Positions 48,901 to 63,100 of a stretch of DNA of 64,000 nt are shown piece by piece. Location of the stretch: contig NC_064048.1 of the NCBI RefSeq assembly GCF_932526225.1, positions 13,215,665 through 13,279,664 of the forward strand. Direction: 5' to 3'. Under the pieces are notes generated by a model. It was given only the letters and a program-made list of their open reading frames with translations. It was not told where the DNA came from and ran no database searches. Each line of letters begins with the position of its first letter. Position 1 is the first letter of the stretch. The stretch comes from Nematostella vectensis (lineage: Eukaryota > Cnidaria > Anthozoa > Actiniaria > Edwardsiidae). A program made the position numbers and the translations under genes.

Positions 48901-49171
48901 ACATTCGGGAATTTGTTTTACGAGTGTAACCTCCAAAAGGTTACAATCGATAATTTTTTTCAGAATGTAAATTCAAAAAAGTAACATTAGGAAAAATAAA
49001 ACAGTATACTCGGAAAAAAAGGTATATCAATCTATCGAGCGCTATGCTCTATGTTACAATCAACTTAATCATGTTATCCAAGGAATCTAGTTAGTTCTTG
49101 TGTGCATAAAATATGTACAGGATCCTGAACAAAGCATGAGCACATCAAAGATGCTGAGAGTACATAAAAAT
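45086..49171 (+). repeat. Higher-order repeat of 4,086 bp, second copy
   Basis: Same monomer order as the first copy. The F unit at 48629 keeps TTTCAGAATG but ends TTACAATCAAC like 37731, and continues into a G monomer at 49172. This copy therefore joins the array found after 38274, and the first copy is the inserted duplicate, or the reverse. Confidence 0.87.
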
Positions 49172-51897
49172 GTCCCTATACCTTCTTTTTATGTCATGAC
49201 ACACCAAGAACAGTATTATTAAGTATCGATATTTTAAAAAAAAAAAATAAAGAAAAAAAAAATAGGCTATCAGCGGGAATAGAACCCGGGTCGCTGCGTT
49301 AGTAGTCAAGTGCACGCAACGAAAGACTAACGTGGCATTGCTGAAGGGAATTGTAATGAAAATTACTTTTAATACTATTGGTATCGTAAACTATCCCAAG
49401 CAAAGTCACCATCGGACTGGAGGTTACATTCGGGAAAAGCTTGAGGGTTACATTTGGGAATTTGTTTTACGAGTGTAACCTCCAAAAGGTTACAATCGAT
49501 ATTTTTTTTTCCGAATGTAAATTCCAAAAAGTAACATTAGGAAAAATAAAACAGTATACTCGGAAAAAAAGGTATATCAATCTATCGACCGCTATGCCCT
49601 ATGTTAGAATCTACTTAATCAAGTTATCCAAGGAATCTAGTTAGTTCTTGTGTGCATAAAATATGTACAGGATCCTGAACAAAGCATGAGCACATCAAAG
49701 ATGCTGAGAGTACATAAAAATGTCCCTATACCTTCTTTTTATGTCATGACACACCAAGAACAGTATAATTAAGTATCGATATTTAAAAAAAAAAAAAAGA
49801 AAAAAAAAAAATAGGCTATCAGCGGGAATAGAACCCGGGTCGCTGCGTTAGCAGTCAAGTGCCCGCAACGAAAGACTAACGTGGAATTGCTGAAGGGAAT
49901 TGTAATAAAAATTACTTTTAATGCTATTGGTATCGTAAACTATCCCAAGCAAAGTCACCATCGGACTGGAGGTTACATTCGGGAAAAGCTTCAGGGTTAC
50001 ATTCGGGAATTTGATTTACGAGTGTAACCTCCAAAAGGTTACAATCGATAATTTTTTTTCCGAATGTAAATTCAAAAAAGTAACATTAGGAAAAATAAAA
50101 CAGTATACTCGGAAAAAAAGGTATATCAATCTATCGAGCGCTATGCTCTATGTTAGAATATACTTAATCAAGTTATCCAAGGAATCTAGTTAGTTCTTGT
50201 GTGCATAAAATATGTACAGGATCCTGAACAAAGCATGAGCACATCAAAGATGCTGAGAGTACATAAAAATGTCCCTATACCTTCTTTTTATGTCATGACA
50301 CACCAAGAACAGTATAATTAAGTATCGATATTTAAAAAAAAATTAAGAAAAAAAAATAGGCTATCAGCGGGAATAGAACCCGGGTCGCTGCGTTAGTAGT
50401 CAAGTGCCCGCAACGAAAGACTAACGTGGCATTGCTGAAGGGAAATGTAATGAAAATTACTTTTAATACTATTGGTATCGTAAACTATCCCAAGCAAAGT
50501 CACCATCGGACTGGAGGTTACATTCGGGAAAAGCTTCAGGGTTACATTCGGGAATTTGTTTTACGAGTGTAACCTCCAAAAGGTTACAATCGATATTTTT
50601 TTTTGTAAATTCCAAAAAGTAACATTAGGAAAAATAAAACAGTATACTCGGAAAAACAGGTATATCAATCTATCGAGCGCTATGCTTTATGTTAGAATAT
50701 ACTTAATCAAGTTATCCAAGGAATCTAGTTAGTTCTTGTGTGCATAAAATATGTACAGGATCCTGAACAAAGCATGAGCACATAAAAGATGCTGAGAGTA
50801 CATAAAAATGTCCCTATACCTTCTTCTTATGTCATGACACACCAAGAACAGTATAATTAAGTATCGATATTTAAAAAAAAATAAAGAAAAAAAATAGGCT
50901 ATCAGCGGGAATCGAACCCGGGTCGCTGCGTTAGTAGTCAAGTGCCTGCAACGAAAGACTAACGTGGCATTGCTGAAGGAAATTGTAATGAAAATTACTT
51001 TTAATACTATTGGTATCGTAAACTATCCCAAGCAAAGTCACCATCGGACTGGAGGTTACATTCGGGAAAAGCTTCAGGGTTACATTCGGGAATTTGTTTT
51101 ACGAGTGTAACCTCAAAAAGGTTACAATCGATAATTTGTTTTCCGAATGTAAATTCCAAAAAGTAACATTAGGAAAAATAAAACAGTATACTCGGAAAAA
51201 AAGGTATATCAATCTATCGAGCGCTATGCTCTATGTTAGAATCTACTTAATCAAGTTATCCAAGGAATCTAGTTAGTTCTTGTGTGCATAAAATATGTAC
51301 AGGATCCTGAACAAAGCATGAGCACATAAAAGATGCTGAGAGTACATAAAAATGTCCCTATACCTTCTTCTTATGTCATGACACACCAAGAACAGTATAA
51401 TTACGTATCGATATTTAAAAAAAAATAAAGAAAAAAAATAGGCTATCAGCGGGAATCGAACCCGGGTCGCTGCGTTAGTAGTCAAGTGCCTGCAACGAAA
51501 GACTAACGTGGCATTGCTGAAGGAAATTGTAATGAAAATTACTTTTAATACTATTGGTATCGTAAACTATCCCAAGCAAAGTCACCATCGGACTGGAGGT
51601 TACATTCGGGAAAAGCTTCAGGGTTACATTCGGGAATTTGTTTTACGAGTGTAACCTCCAAAAGGTTACAATCGATAATTTGTTTTCCGAATGTAAATTC
51701 CAAAAAGTAACATTAGGAAAAATAAAACAGTATACTCGGAAAAAAAGGTATATCAATCTATCGAGCGCTATGCTCTATGTTAGAATATACTTAATCAAGT
51801 TATCCAAGGAATCTAGTTAGTTCTTGTGTGCATAAAATATGTACAGGATCCTGAACAAAGCATGAGCACATCAAAGATGCTGAGAGTACATAAAAAT

Positions 51898-52732
51898 GTC
51901 CCTATACCTTCTTTTTATGTCATGACACACCAAGAACAGTATAATTAAGTATCGATATTTAAAAAAAAATAAAGAAAAAAAATAGGCTATCAGCGGGAAT
52001 AGAACCCGGGTCGCTGCGTTAGTAGTCAAGTGCCCGCAACGAAAGACTAACGTGGCATTGCTGAAGGGAAATGTAATGAAAATTACTTTTAATACTATTG
52101 GTATCGTAAACTATCCCAAGCAAAGTCACCATCGGACTGGAGGTTACATTCGGGAAAAGCTTCAGGGTTACATTCGGGAATTTGTTTTACGAGTGTAACC
52201 TCCAAAAGGTTACAACCGATATTTTTTTTTGTAAATTCCAAAAAGTAACATTAGGAAAAATAAAACAGTATACTCGGAAAAACAGGTATATCAATAGAAC
52301 CCGGGTGGCTGCGTTAGTAGTCAAGTGCCAGCAACGAAAGACCAACGTGGCATTGCTGAAGGGAATTGTAATGAAAATTACTTTTAATACTATTGGTATC
52401 GTAAACTATCCCAAGCAAAGTCACCATCGGACTGGAGGTTACATTCGGGAAAAGATTCAGGGTTACATTCGGGAATTTGTTTTACGAGTGTAACCTCCAA
52501 AAGGTTACAATCGATAATTTTTTTTTTGTAAATTCCAAAAAGTAACATTAGGAAAAATAAAACAGTATACTCGGAAAAACAGGTATATCAATCTATCGAG
52601 CGCTATGCTTTATGTTAGAATATACTTAATCAAGTTATCCAAGGAATCTAGTTAGTTCTTGTGTGCATAAAATATGTACAGGATCCTGAACAAAGCATGA
52701 GCACATCAAAAATGCTGAGAGTACATAAAAAT
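51898..52732 (+). repeat. Compound monomer with truncated unit (5 of 7)
   Basis: Junction at about 52295. It is offset 10,898 bp from compound 3 and 21,833 bp from compound 1. The rear half follows compound 1 (TATGCTTTATG, ATCAAAAATGC). Confidence 0.88.
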
Positions 52733-53567
52733 GTCCCTATACCTTCTTCTTATGTCATGACACACCAAGAACAGTATAATTAAGTATCGATATTTAAAAA
52801 AAAATAAAGAAAAAAAATAGGTTTTCAGCGGGAATCGAACCCGGGTCGCTGCGTTAGTAGTCAAGTGCCTGCAACGAAAGACTAACGTGGCATTGCTGAA
52901 GGAAATTGTAATGAAAATTACTTTTAATACTATTGGTATCGTAAACTATCCCAAGCAAAGTCACCATCGGACTGGAGGTTACATTCGGGAAAAGCTTCAG
53001 GGTTACATTCGGGAATTTGTTTTACGAGTGTAACCTCCAAAAGGTTACAATCGATATTTTTTTTTGTAAATTCCAAAAAGTAACATTAGGAAAAATAAAA
53101 CAGTATACTCGGAAAAACAGGTATATCAATAGAACCCGGGTGGCTGCGTTAGTAGTCAAGTGCCAGCAACGAAAGACCAACGTGGCATTGCTGAAGGGAA
53201 TTGTAATGAAAATTACTTTTAATACTATTGGTATCGTAAACTATCCCAAGCAAAGTCACCATCGGACTGGAGGTTACATTCGGGAAAAGATTCAGGGTTA
53301 CATTCGGGAATTTGTTTTACGAGTGTAACCTCCAAAAGGTTACAATCGATAATTTTTTTTTTGTAAATTCCAAAAAGTAACATTAGGAAAAAAAAAACAG
53401 TATACTCGGAAAAAAAGGTATATCAATCTATCGAGCGCTATGCTCTATGCTAGAATCTACTTAATCAAGTTATCCAAGGAATCTAGTTAGTTCTTGTGTG
53501 CATAAAATATGTACAGGATCCTGAACAAAGCATGAGCACATCAAAGATGCTGAGAGTACATAAAAAT
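52733..53567 (+). repeat. Compound monomer with truncated unit (6 of 7), hybrid
   Basis: Junction at about 53130. The front carries GGTTTTCAGCGGG of the D monomer at 30900 and the rear is that of compound 2 (TATGCTAGAATC), with exactly one monomer missing between them. Confidence 0.88.
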
Positions 53568-54718
53568 GTCCCTATACCTTCTTTTTATGTCATGACACAC
53601 CAAGAACAGTATAATTAAGTATCGATATTTAAAAAAAATAAAGAAAAAAAAATAAGCTATCAGCGGGAATCGAACCCGGGTCGCTGCGTTAGTAGTCAAG
53701 TGCCCGCAACGAAAGACTAACGTGGCATTGCTGAAGGAAATTGTAATGAAAATTACTTTTAATACTATTGGTATCGTAAACTATCCCAAGCAAAGTCACC
53801 ATCGGACTGGAGGTTACATTCGGGAAAAGCTTCAGGGTTACATTCGGGAATTTGTTTTACGAGTGTAACCTCCAAAAGGTTACAATCGATAATTTTTTTC
53901 CGAATGTAAATTCAAAAAAGTAACATTAGGAAAAATAAAACAGTATACTCGGAAAAAAAGGTATATCAATCTATCGAGCGCTATGCTCTATGTTACAATC
54001 TACTTAATCATGTTATCCAAGGAATCTAGTTAGTTCTTGTGTGCATAAAATATGTACAGGATCCTGAACAAAGCATGAGCACATCAAAGATGCTGAGAGT
54101 ACATAAAAATGTCCCTATACCTTCTTTTTATGTCATGACACACCAAGAACAGTATTATTAAGTATCGATATTTTTACAAAAAAAAAATAAAGAAAAAAAA
54201 AATAGGCTATCAGCGGGAATCGAACCCGGGTCGCTGCGTTAGTAGTCAAGTGCCCGCAACGAAAGACTAACGTGGCATTGCTGAAGTTAATTGTAATGAA
54301 AATTACTTTTAATACTATTGGTATCGTAAACTATCCCAAGCAAAGTCACCATCGGACTGGAGGTTACATTCGGGAAAAGCTTCAGGGTTACATTCGGGAA
54401 TTTGTTTTACGAGTGTAACCTCCAAAAGGTTACAATCGATATTTTTTTTTCCGAATGTAAATTCCAAAAAGTAACATTAGGAAAAATAAAACAGTATACT
54501 CGGAAAAAAAGGTATATCAATCTATCGAGCGCTATGCCCTATGTTAGAATCTACTTAATCAAGTTATCCAAGGAATCTAGTTAGTTCTTGTGTGCATAAA
54601 ATATGTACAGGATCCTGAACAAAGCATGAGCACATCAAAGATGCTGAGAGTACATAAAAATGTCCCTATACCTTCTTTTTATGTCATGACACACCAAGAA
54701 CAGTATAATTAAGTATCG

Positions 54719-54760
<42 letters not shown>

Positions 54761-57392
54761 GCTATCAGCGGGAATAGAACCCGGGTCGCTGCGTTAGCAG
54801 TCAAGTGCCCGCAACGAAAGACTAACGTGGCATTGCTGAAGGGAATTGTAATGAAAATTACTTTTAATGCTATTGGTATCGTAAACTATCCCAAGCAAAG
54901 TCACCATCGGACTGGAGGTTACATTCGGGAAAAGCTTCAGGGTTACATTCGGGAATTTGATTTACGAGTGTAACCTCCAAAAGGTTACAATCGATAATTT
55001 TTTTTCCGAATGTAAATTCAAAAAAGTAACATTAGGAAAAAAAAAACAGTATACTCGGAAAAAAAGGTATATCAATCTATCGAGCGCTATGCTCTATGTT
55101 ACAATCTACTTAATCATGTTATCCAAGGAATCTAGTTAGTTCTTTTGTGCATAAAATATGTACAGGATCCTGAACAAAGCATGAGCACATCAAAGATGCT
55201 GAGAGTACATAAAAATGTCCCTATACCTTCTTTTTATGTCATGACACACCAAGAACAGTATTATTAAGTATCGATAATTTTAGAAAAAAATAAAGAAAAA
55301 AAATAGGCTATCAGCGGGAATCGAACCCGGGTCGCTGCGTTAGTAGTCAAGTGCCCGCAACGAAAGACTAACGTGGCATTGCTGAAGGGAATTGTAATGA
55401 AAATTACTTTTAATACTATTGGTATCGTAAACTATCCCAAGCAAAGTCACCATCGGACTGGAGGTTACATTCGGTAAAAGCTTCAGGGTTACATTCGGGA
55501 ATTTGTTTTACGAGTGTAACCTCCAAAAGGTTACAATCGATAATTTTTTTTCCGAATGTAAATTCCAAAAAGTAACATTAGGAAAAATAAAACAGTATAC
55601 TCGGAAAAAAAGGTATATCAATCTATCGAGCGATATGCCCTATGTTAGAATCTACTTAATCAAGTTATCCAAGGAATCTAGTTAGTTCTTGTTTGCATAA
55701 AATATGTACAGGATCCTGAACAAAGCATGAGCACATCAAAGATGCTGAGAGTACATAAAAATGTCCCTATACCTTCTTTTTATGTCATGACACACCAAGA
55801 ACAGTATAATTAAGTATCGATATTTAAAAAAAAAAAAAAGAAAAAAAAAATAGGCTATCAGCGGGAATAGAACCCGGGTCGCTGCGTTAGCAGTCAAGTG
55901 CCCGCAACGAAAGACTAACGTGGCATTGCTGAAGGGAATTGTAATGAAAATTACTTTTAATGCTATTGGTATCGTAAACTATCCCAAGCAAAGTCACCAT
56001 CGGACTGGAGGTTACATTCGGGAAAAGCTTCAGGGTTACATTCGGGAATTTGATTTACGAGTGTAACCTCCAAAAGGTTACAATCGATAATTTTTTTTCC
56101 GAATGTAAATTCAAAAAAGTAACATTAGGAAAAATAAAACAGTATACTCGGAAAAAAAGGTATATCAATCTATCGAGCGCTATGCTCTATGTTAGAATAT
56201 ACTTAATCAAGTTATCCAAGGAATCTAGTTAGTTCTTGTGTGCATAAAATATGTACAGGATCCTGAACAAAGCATGAGCACATCAAAGATGCTGAGAGTA
56301 CATAAAAATGTCCCTATACCTTCTTTTTATGTCATGACACACCAAGAACAGTATAATTAAGTATCGATATTTAAAAAAAAAAAAGAAAAAAAAAATAGGC
56401 TATCAGCGGGAATAGAACCCGGGTCGCTGCGTTAGTAGTCAAGTGCCCGCAACGAAAGACTAACGTGGCATTGCTGAAGGGAAATGTAATGAAAATTACT
56501 TTTAATACTATTGGTATCGTAAACTATCCCAAGCAAAGTCACCATCGGACTGGAGGTTACATTCGGGAAAAGCTTCAGGGTTACATTCGGGAATTTGTTT
56601 TACGAGTGTAACCTCCAAAAGGTTACAATCGATATTGTTTTTTGTAAATTCCAAAAAGTAACATTAGGAAAAATAAAACAGTATACTCGGAAAAATAGGT
56701 ATATCAATCTATCGAGCGCTATGCTCTATGCTAGAATCTACTTAATCAAGTTATCCAAGGAATCTAGTTAGTTCTTGTGTGCATAAAATATGTACAGGAT
56801 CCTGAACAAAGCATGAGCACATCAAAGATGCTGAGAGTACATAAAAATGTCCCTATACCTTCTTTTTATGTCATGACACACCAAGAACAGTATAATTAAG
56901 TATCGATATTTAAAAAAAATAAAGAAAAAAAAATAAGCTATCAGCGGGAATCGAACCCGGGTCGCTGCGTTAGTAGTCAAGTGCCCGCAACGAAAGACTA
57001 ACGTGGCATTGCTGAAGGAAATTGTAATGAAAATTACTTTTAATACTATTGGTATCGTAAACTATCCCAAGCAAAGTCACCATCGGACTGGAGGTTACAT
57101 TCGGGAAAAGCTTCAGGGTTACATTCGGGAATTTGTTTTACGAGTGTAACCTCCAAAAGGTTACAATCGATATTTTTTTTTCCGAATGTAAATTCCAAAA
57201 AGTAACATTGGGAAAAATAAAACAGTATACTCGGAAAAAAAGGTATATCAATCTATCGAGCGCTATGCCCTATGTTAGAATCTACTTAATCAAGTTATCC
57301 AAGGAATCTAGTTAGTTCTTGTGTGCATAAAATATGTACAGGATCCTGAACAAAGCATGAGCACATCAAAGATGCTGAGAGTACATAAAAAT
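53568..57392 (+). repeat. Higher-order block F-G-H-G-H-C2-F, second copy
   Basis: Monomers 53568, 54111, 54662, 55217, 55763, 56310 and 56849 repeat 32279-35558 at 21,289-21,291 bp. Differences are few: an A run of 34 instead of 32, GAAAAAAAAAACAG near 55037, and CGATATGCCC near 55631. The last F unit departs from its partner in the rear (CCGAATG with CTATGCCC). Confidence 0.85.
54724..54757 (+). repeat. Pure A run of 34
   Basis: Homologous to the run at 33436, two bases longer, with the same TTGGCTATCAG downstream. Confidence 0.9.
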
Positions 57393-57449
57393 GTCCCTAT
57401 ACCTTCTTTTTATGTCATGACACACCAAGAACAGTATAATTAAGTATCG

Positions 57450-57489
<40 letters not shown>

Positions 57490-60119
57490 GCTATCAGCGG
57501 GAATAGAACCCGGGTCGCTGCGTTAGCAGTCAAGTGCCCGCAACGAAAGACTAACGTGGCATTGCTGAAGGGAATTGTAATGAAAATTACTTTTAATGCT
57601 ATTGGTATCGTAAACTATCCCAAGCAAAGTCACCATCGGACTGGAGGTTACATTCGGGAAAAGCTTCAGGGTTACATTCGGGAATTTGATTTACGAGTGT
57701 AACCTCCAAAAGGTTACAATCGATAATTTTTTTTCCGAATGTAAATTCAAAAAAGTAACATTAGGAAAAATAAAACAGTATACTCGGAAAAAAAGGTATA
57801 TCAATCTATCGAGCGCTATGCTCTATGTTACAATCTACTTAATCATGTTATCCAAGGAATCTAGTTAGTTCTTTTGTGCATAAAATATGTACAGGATCCT
57901 GAACAAAGCATGAGCACATCAAAGATGCTGAGAGTACATAAAAATGTCCCTATACCTTCTTTTTATGTCATGACACACCAAGAACAGTATAATTAAGTAT
58001 CGATATTTAAAAAAAATAAAGAAAAAAAAATAAGCTATCAGCGGGAATCGAACCCGGGTCGCTGCGTTAGTAGTCAAGTGCCCGCAACGAAAGACTAACG
58101 TGGCATTGCTGAAGGAAATTTTAATGAAAATTACTTTTAATACTATTGGTATCGTAAACTATCCCAAGCAAAGTCACCATCGGACTGGAGGTTACATTCG
58201 GTAAAAGCCTTAGGGTTACATTCGGGAATTTGTTTTACGAGTGTAACCTCCAAAAGGTTACAATCGTTTTTTTTTTTTCCGAATGTAAATTCCAAAAAGT
58301 AACATTAGGAAAAATAAAACAGTATACTCGGAAAAAAAGGTATATCAATCTATCGAGCGCTATGCTCTATGTTACAATCTACTTAATCATGTTATCCAAG
58401 GAATCTAGTTAGTTCTTGTGTGCATAAAATATGTACCGGATCCTGAACAAAGCATGAGCACATCAAAGATGCTGAGAGTACATAAAAATGTCCCTATACC
58501 TTCTTTTTATGTCATGACACACCAAGAACAGTATTATTAAGTATCGATATTTTTTTAAAAAAAAATAAAGAAAAAAAAATAGGCTATCAGCGGGAATCGA
58601 AACCGGGTCGCTGCGTTAGTAGTCAAGTGCCCGCAACGAAAGACTAACGTGGCATTGCTGAAGGGAATTGTAATGAAAATTACTTTTAATGCTATTGGTA
58701 TCGTAAACTATCCCAAGCAAAGTCACCATCGGACTGGAGGTTACATTCGGGAAAAGCTTCAGGGTTACATTCGGGAATTTGATTTACGAGTGTAACCTCC
58801 AAAAGGTTACAATCGATAATTTTTTTTCCGAATGTAAATTCAAAAAAGTAACATTAGGAAAAATAAAACAGTATACTCGGAAAAAAAGGTATATCAATCT
58901 ATCGAGCGCTATGCTCTATGTTAGAATATACTTAATCAAGTTATCCAAGGAATCTAGTTAGTTCTTGTGTGCATAAAATATGTACAGGATCCTGAACAAA
59001 GCATGAGCACATCAAAGATGCTGAGAGTACATAAAAATGTCCCTATACCTTCTTTTTATGTCATGACACACCAAGAACAGTATAATTAAGTATCGATATT
59101 TAAAAAAAAAAAGAAAAAAAAAATAGGCTATCAGCGGGAATAGAACCCGGGTCGCTGCGTTAGTAGTCAAGTGCCCGCAACGAAAGACTAACGTGGCATT
59201 GCTGAAGGGAAATGTAATGAAAATTACTTTTAATACTATTGGTATCGTAAACTATCCCAAGCAAAGTCACCATCGGACTGGAGGTTACATTCGGGAAAAG
59301 CTTCAGGGTTACATTCGGGAATTTGTTTTACGAGTGTAACCTCCAAAAGGTTACAATCGATATTGTTTTTTGTAAATTCCAAAAAGTAACATTAGGAAAA
59401 ATAAAACAGTATACTCGGAAAAATAGGTATATCAATCTATCGAGCGCTATGCTCTATGCTAGAATCTACTTAATCAAGTTATCCAAGGAATCTAGTTAGT
59501 TCTTGTGTGCATAAAATATGTACAGGATCCTGAACAAAGCATGAGCACATCAAAGATGCTGAGAGTACATAAAAATGTCCCTATACCTTCTTTTTATGTC
59601 ATGACACACCAAGAACAGTATAATTAAGTATCGATATTTAAAAAAAATAAAGAAAAAAAAATAAGCTATCAGCGGGAATCGAACCCGGGTCGCTGCGTTA
59701 GTAGTCAAGTGCCCGCAACGAAAGACTAACGTGGCATTGCTGAAGGAAATTTTAATGAAAATTACTTTTAATACTATTGGTATCGTAAACTATCCCAAGC
59801 AAAGTCACCATCGGACTGGAGGTTACATTCGGGAAAAGCTTCAGGGTTACATTCGGGAATTTGTTTTACGAGTGTAACCTCCAAAAGGTTACAATCGATA
59901 ATTTTTTTCCGAATGTAAATTCAAAAAAGTAACATTAGGAAAAATAAAACAGTATACTCGGAAAAAAAGGTATATCAATCTATCGAGCGCTATGCTCTAT
60001 GTTACAATCTACTTAATCATGTTATCCAAGGAATCTAGTTAGTTCTTGTGTGCATAAAATATGTACCGGATCCTGAACAAAGCATGAGCACATCAAAGAT
60101 GCTGAGAGTACATAAAAAT
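57393..60119 (+). repeat. Five-monomer repeat H-F/G-G/H-C2-F (2,727 bp)
   Basis: Monomers 57393, 57946, 58490, 59039 and 59577. H, C2 and F lie 2,728-2,731 bp after 54662, 56310 and 56849. Monomer 57946 is a hybrid: F front (GAAGGAAATTTTAATG) and G rear (GGTAAAAGCCTTAGGG, as at 34185). Monomer 58490 has a G start and an H body, with GAATCGAAACCGGG. Confidence 0.82.
57455..57486 (+). repeat. Pure A run of 32
   Basis: Third copy of the long-A H monomer, again followed by TTGGCTATCAG. Confidence 0.9.
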
Positions 60120-63100
60120 GTCCCTATACCTTCTTTTTATGTCATGACACACCAAGAACAGTATTATTAAGTATCGATATTTTTTTAAAAAAAAATAAAG
60201 AAAAAAAAATAGGCTATCAGCGGGAATCGAAACCGGGTCGCTGCGTTAGTAGTCAAGTGCCCGCAACGAAAGACTAACGTGGCATTGCTGAAGGGAATTG
60301 TAATGAAAATTACTTTTAATACTATTGGTATCGTAAACTATCCCAAGCAAAGTCACCATCGGACTGGAGGTTACATTCGGGAAAAGCTTCATGGTTACAT
60401 TCGGGAATTTGTTTTACGAGTGTAACCTCCAAAAGGTTACAATCGATATTTTTTTTTCCGAATGTAAATTCCAAAAAGTAACATTAGGAAAAATAAAACA
60501 GTATACTCGGAAAAAAAGGTATATCAATCTATCGAGCGCTATGCCCTATGTTAGAATCTACTTAATCAAGTTATCCAAGGAATCTAGTTAGTTCTTGTGT
60601 GCATAAAATATGTACAGGATCCTGAACAAAGCATGAGCACATGAAAGATGCTGAGAGTACATAAAAATGTCCCTATACCTTCTTTTTATGTCATGACACA
60701 CCAAGAACAGTATAATTAAGTATCGATATTTAAAAAAAAAAAAAAAGAAAAAAAAAATAGGCTATCAGCGGGAATAGAACCCGGGTCGCTGCGTTAGCAG
60801 TCAAGTGCCCGCAACGAAAGACTAACGTGGCATTGCTGAAGGGAATTGTAATAAAAATTACTTTTAATGCTATTGGTATCGTAAACTATCCCAAGCAAAG
60901 TCACCATCGGACTGGAGGTTACATTCGGGAAAAGCTTCAGGGTTACATTCGGGAATTTGATTTACGAGTGTAACCTCCAAAAGGTTACAATCGATAATTT
61001 TTTTTCCGAATGTAAATTCAAAAAAGTAACATTAGGAAAAATAAAACAGTATACTCGGAAAAAAAGGTATATCAATCTATCGAGCGCTATGCTCTATGTT
61101 AGAATATACTTAATCAAGTTATCCAAGGAATCTAGTTAGTTCTTGTGTGCATAAAATATGTACAGGATCCTGAACAAAGCATGAGCACATCAAAGATGCT
61201 GAGAGTACATAAAAATGTCCCTATACCTTCTTTTTATGTCATGACACACCAAGAACAGTATAATTAAGTATCGATATTTAAAAAAAAATTAAGAAAAAAA
61301 AATAGGCTATCAGCGGGAATAGAACCCGGGTCGCTGCGTTAGTAGTCAAGTGCCCGCAACGAAAGACTAACGTGGCATTGCTGAAGGGAAATGTAATGAA
61401 AATTACTTTTAATACTATTGGTATCGTAAACTATCCCAAGCAAAGTCACCATCGGACTGGAGGTTACATTCGGGAAAAGCTTCAGGGTTACATTCGGGAA
61501 TTTGTTTTACGAGTGTAACCTCCAAAAGGTTACAATCGATATTTTTTTTTGTAAATTCCAAAAAGTAACATTAGGAAAAATAAAACAGTATACTCGGAAA
61601 AACAGGTATATCAATCTATCGAGCGCTATGCTTTATGTTAGAATATACTTAATCAAGTTATCCAAGGAATCTAGTTAGTTCTTGTGTGCATAAAATATGT
61701 ACAGGATCCTGAACAAAGCATGAGCACATAAAAGATGCTGAGAGTACATAAAAATGTCCCTATACCTTCTTCTTATGTCATGACACACCAAGAACAGTAT
61801 AATTAAGTATCGATATTTAAAAAAAAATAAAGAAAAAAAATAGGCTATCAGCGGGAATCGAACCCGGGTCGCTGCGTTAGTAGTCAAGTGCCTGCAACGA
61901 AAGACTAACGTGGCATTGCTGAAGGAAATTGTAATGAAAATTACTTTTAATACTATTGGTATCGTAAACTATCCCAAGCAAAGTCACCATCGGACTGGAG
62001 GTTACATTCGGGAAAAGCTTCAGGGTTACATTCGGGAATTTGTTTTACGAGTGTAACCTCAAAAAGGTTACAATCGATAATTTGTTTTCCGAATGTAAAT
62101 TCCAAAAAGTAACATTAGGAAAAATAAAACAGTATACTCGGAAAAAAAGGTATATCAATCTATCGAGCGCTATGCTCTATGTTAGAATCTACTTAATCAA
62201 GTTATCCAAGGAATCTAGTTAGTTCTTGTGTGCATAAAATATGTACAGGATCCTGAACAAAGCATGAGCACATAAAAGATGCTGAGAGTACATAAAAATG
62301 TCCCTATACCTTCTTCTTATGTCATGACACACCAAGAACAGTATAATTACGTATCGATATTTAAAAAAAAATAAAGAAAAAAAATAGGCTGTCAGCGGGA
62401 ATCGAACCCGGGTCGCTGCGTTAGTAGTCAAGTGCCTGCAACGAAAGACTAACGTGGCATTGCTGAAGGAAATTGTAATGAAAATTACTTTTAATACTAT
62501 TGGTATCGTAAACTATCCCAAGCAAAGTCACCATCGGACTGGAGGTTACATTCGGGAAAAGCTTCAGGGTTACATTCGGGAATTTGTTTTACGAGTGTAA
62601 CCTCCAAAAGGTTACAATCGATAATTTGTTTTCCGAATGTAAATTCCAAAAAGTAACATTAGGAAAAATAAAACAGTATACTCGGAAAAAAAGGTATATC
62701 AATCTATCGAGCGCTATGCTCTATGTTAGAATATACTTAATCAAGTTATCCAAGGAATCTAGTTAGTTCTTGTGTGCATAAAATATGTACAGGATCCTGA
62801 ACAAAGCATGAGCACATCAAAGATGCTGAGAGTACATAAAAATGTCACTATACCTTCTTTTTATGTCATGACACACCAAGAACAGTATAATTAAGTATCG
62901 ATATTTAAAAAAAAATAAAGAAAAAAAATAGGCTATCAGCGGGAATAGAACCCGGGTCGCTGCAATAGTAGTCAAGTGCCCGCAACGAAAGACTAACGTG
63001 GCATTGCTGAAGGGAAATGTAATGAAAATTACTTTTAATACTATTGGTATCGTAAACTATCCCAAGCAAAGTCACCATCGGACTGAAGGTTACATTCGGG

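Larger units (their letters stand above)
49172..53567 (+). repeat. Higher-order block G-H-C2-D-D-compound-compound
   Basis: Monomers 49172, 49722, 50271, 50810, 51354, 51898 and 52733. The first five and the first compound match 38274-41000 at an offset of exactly 10,898 bp. They match 60120 onwards at 10,946-10,948 bp. The H monomers share GTGGAATTGC and GTAATAAAAATTAC, which break the usual GAAA-loop hairpin. Confidence 0.85.
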
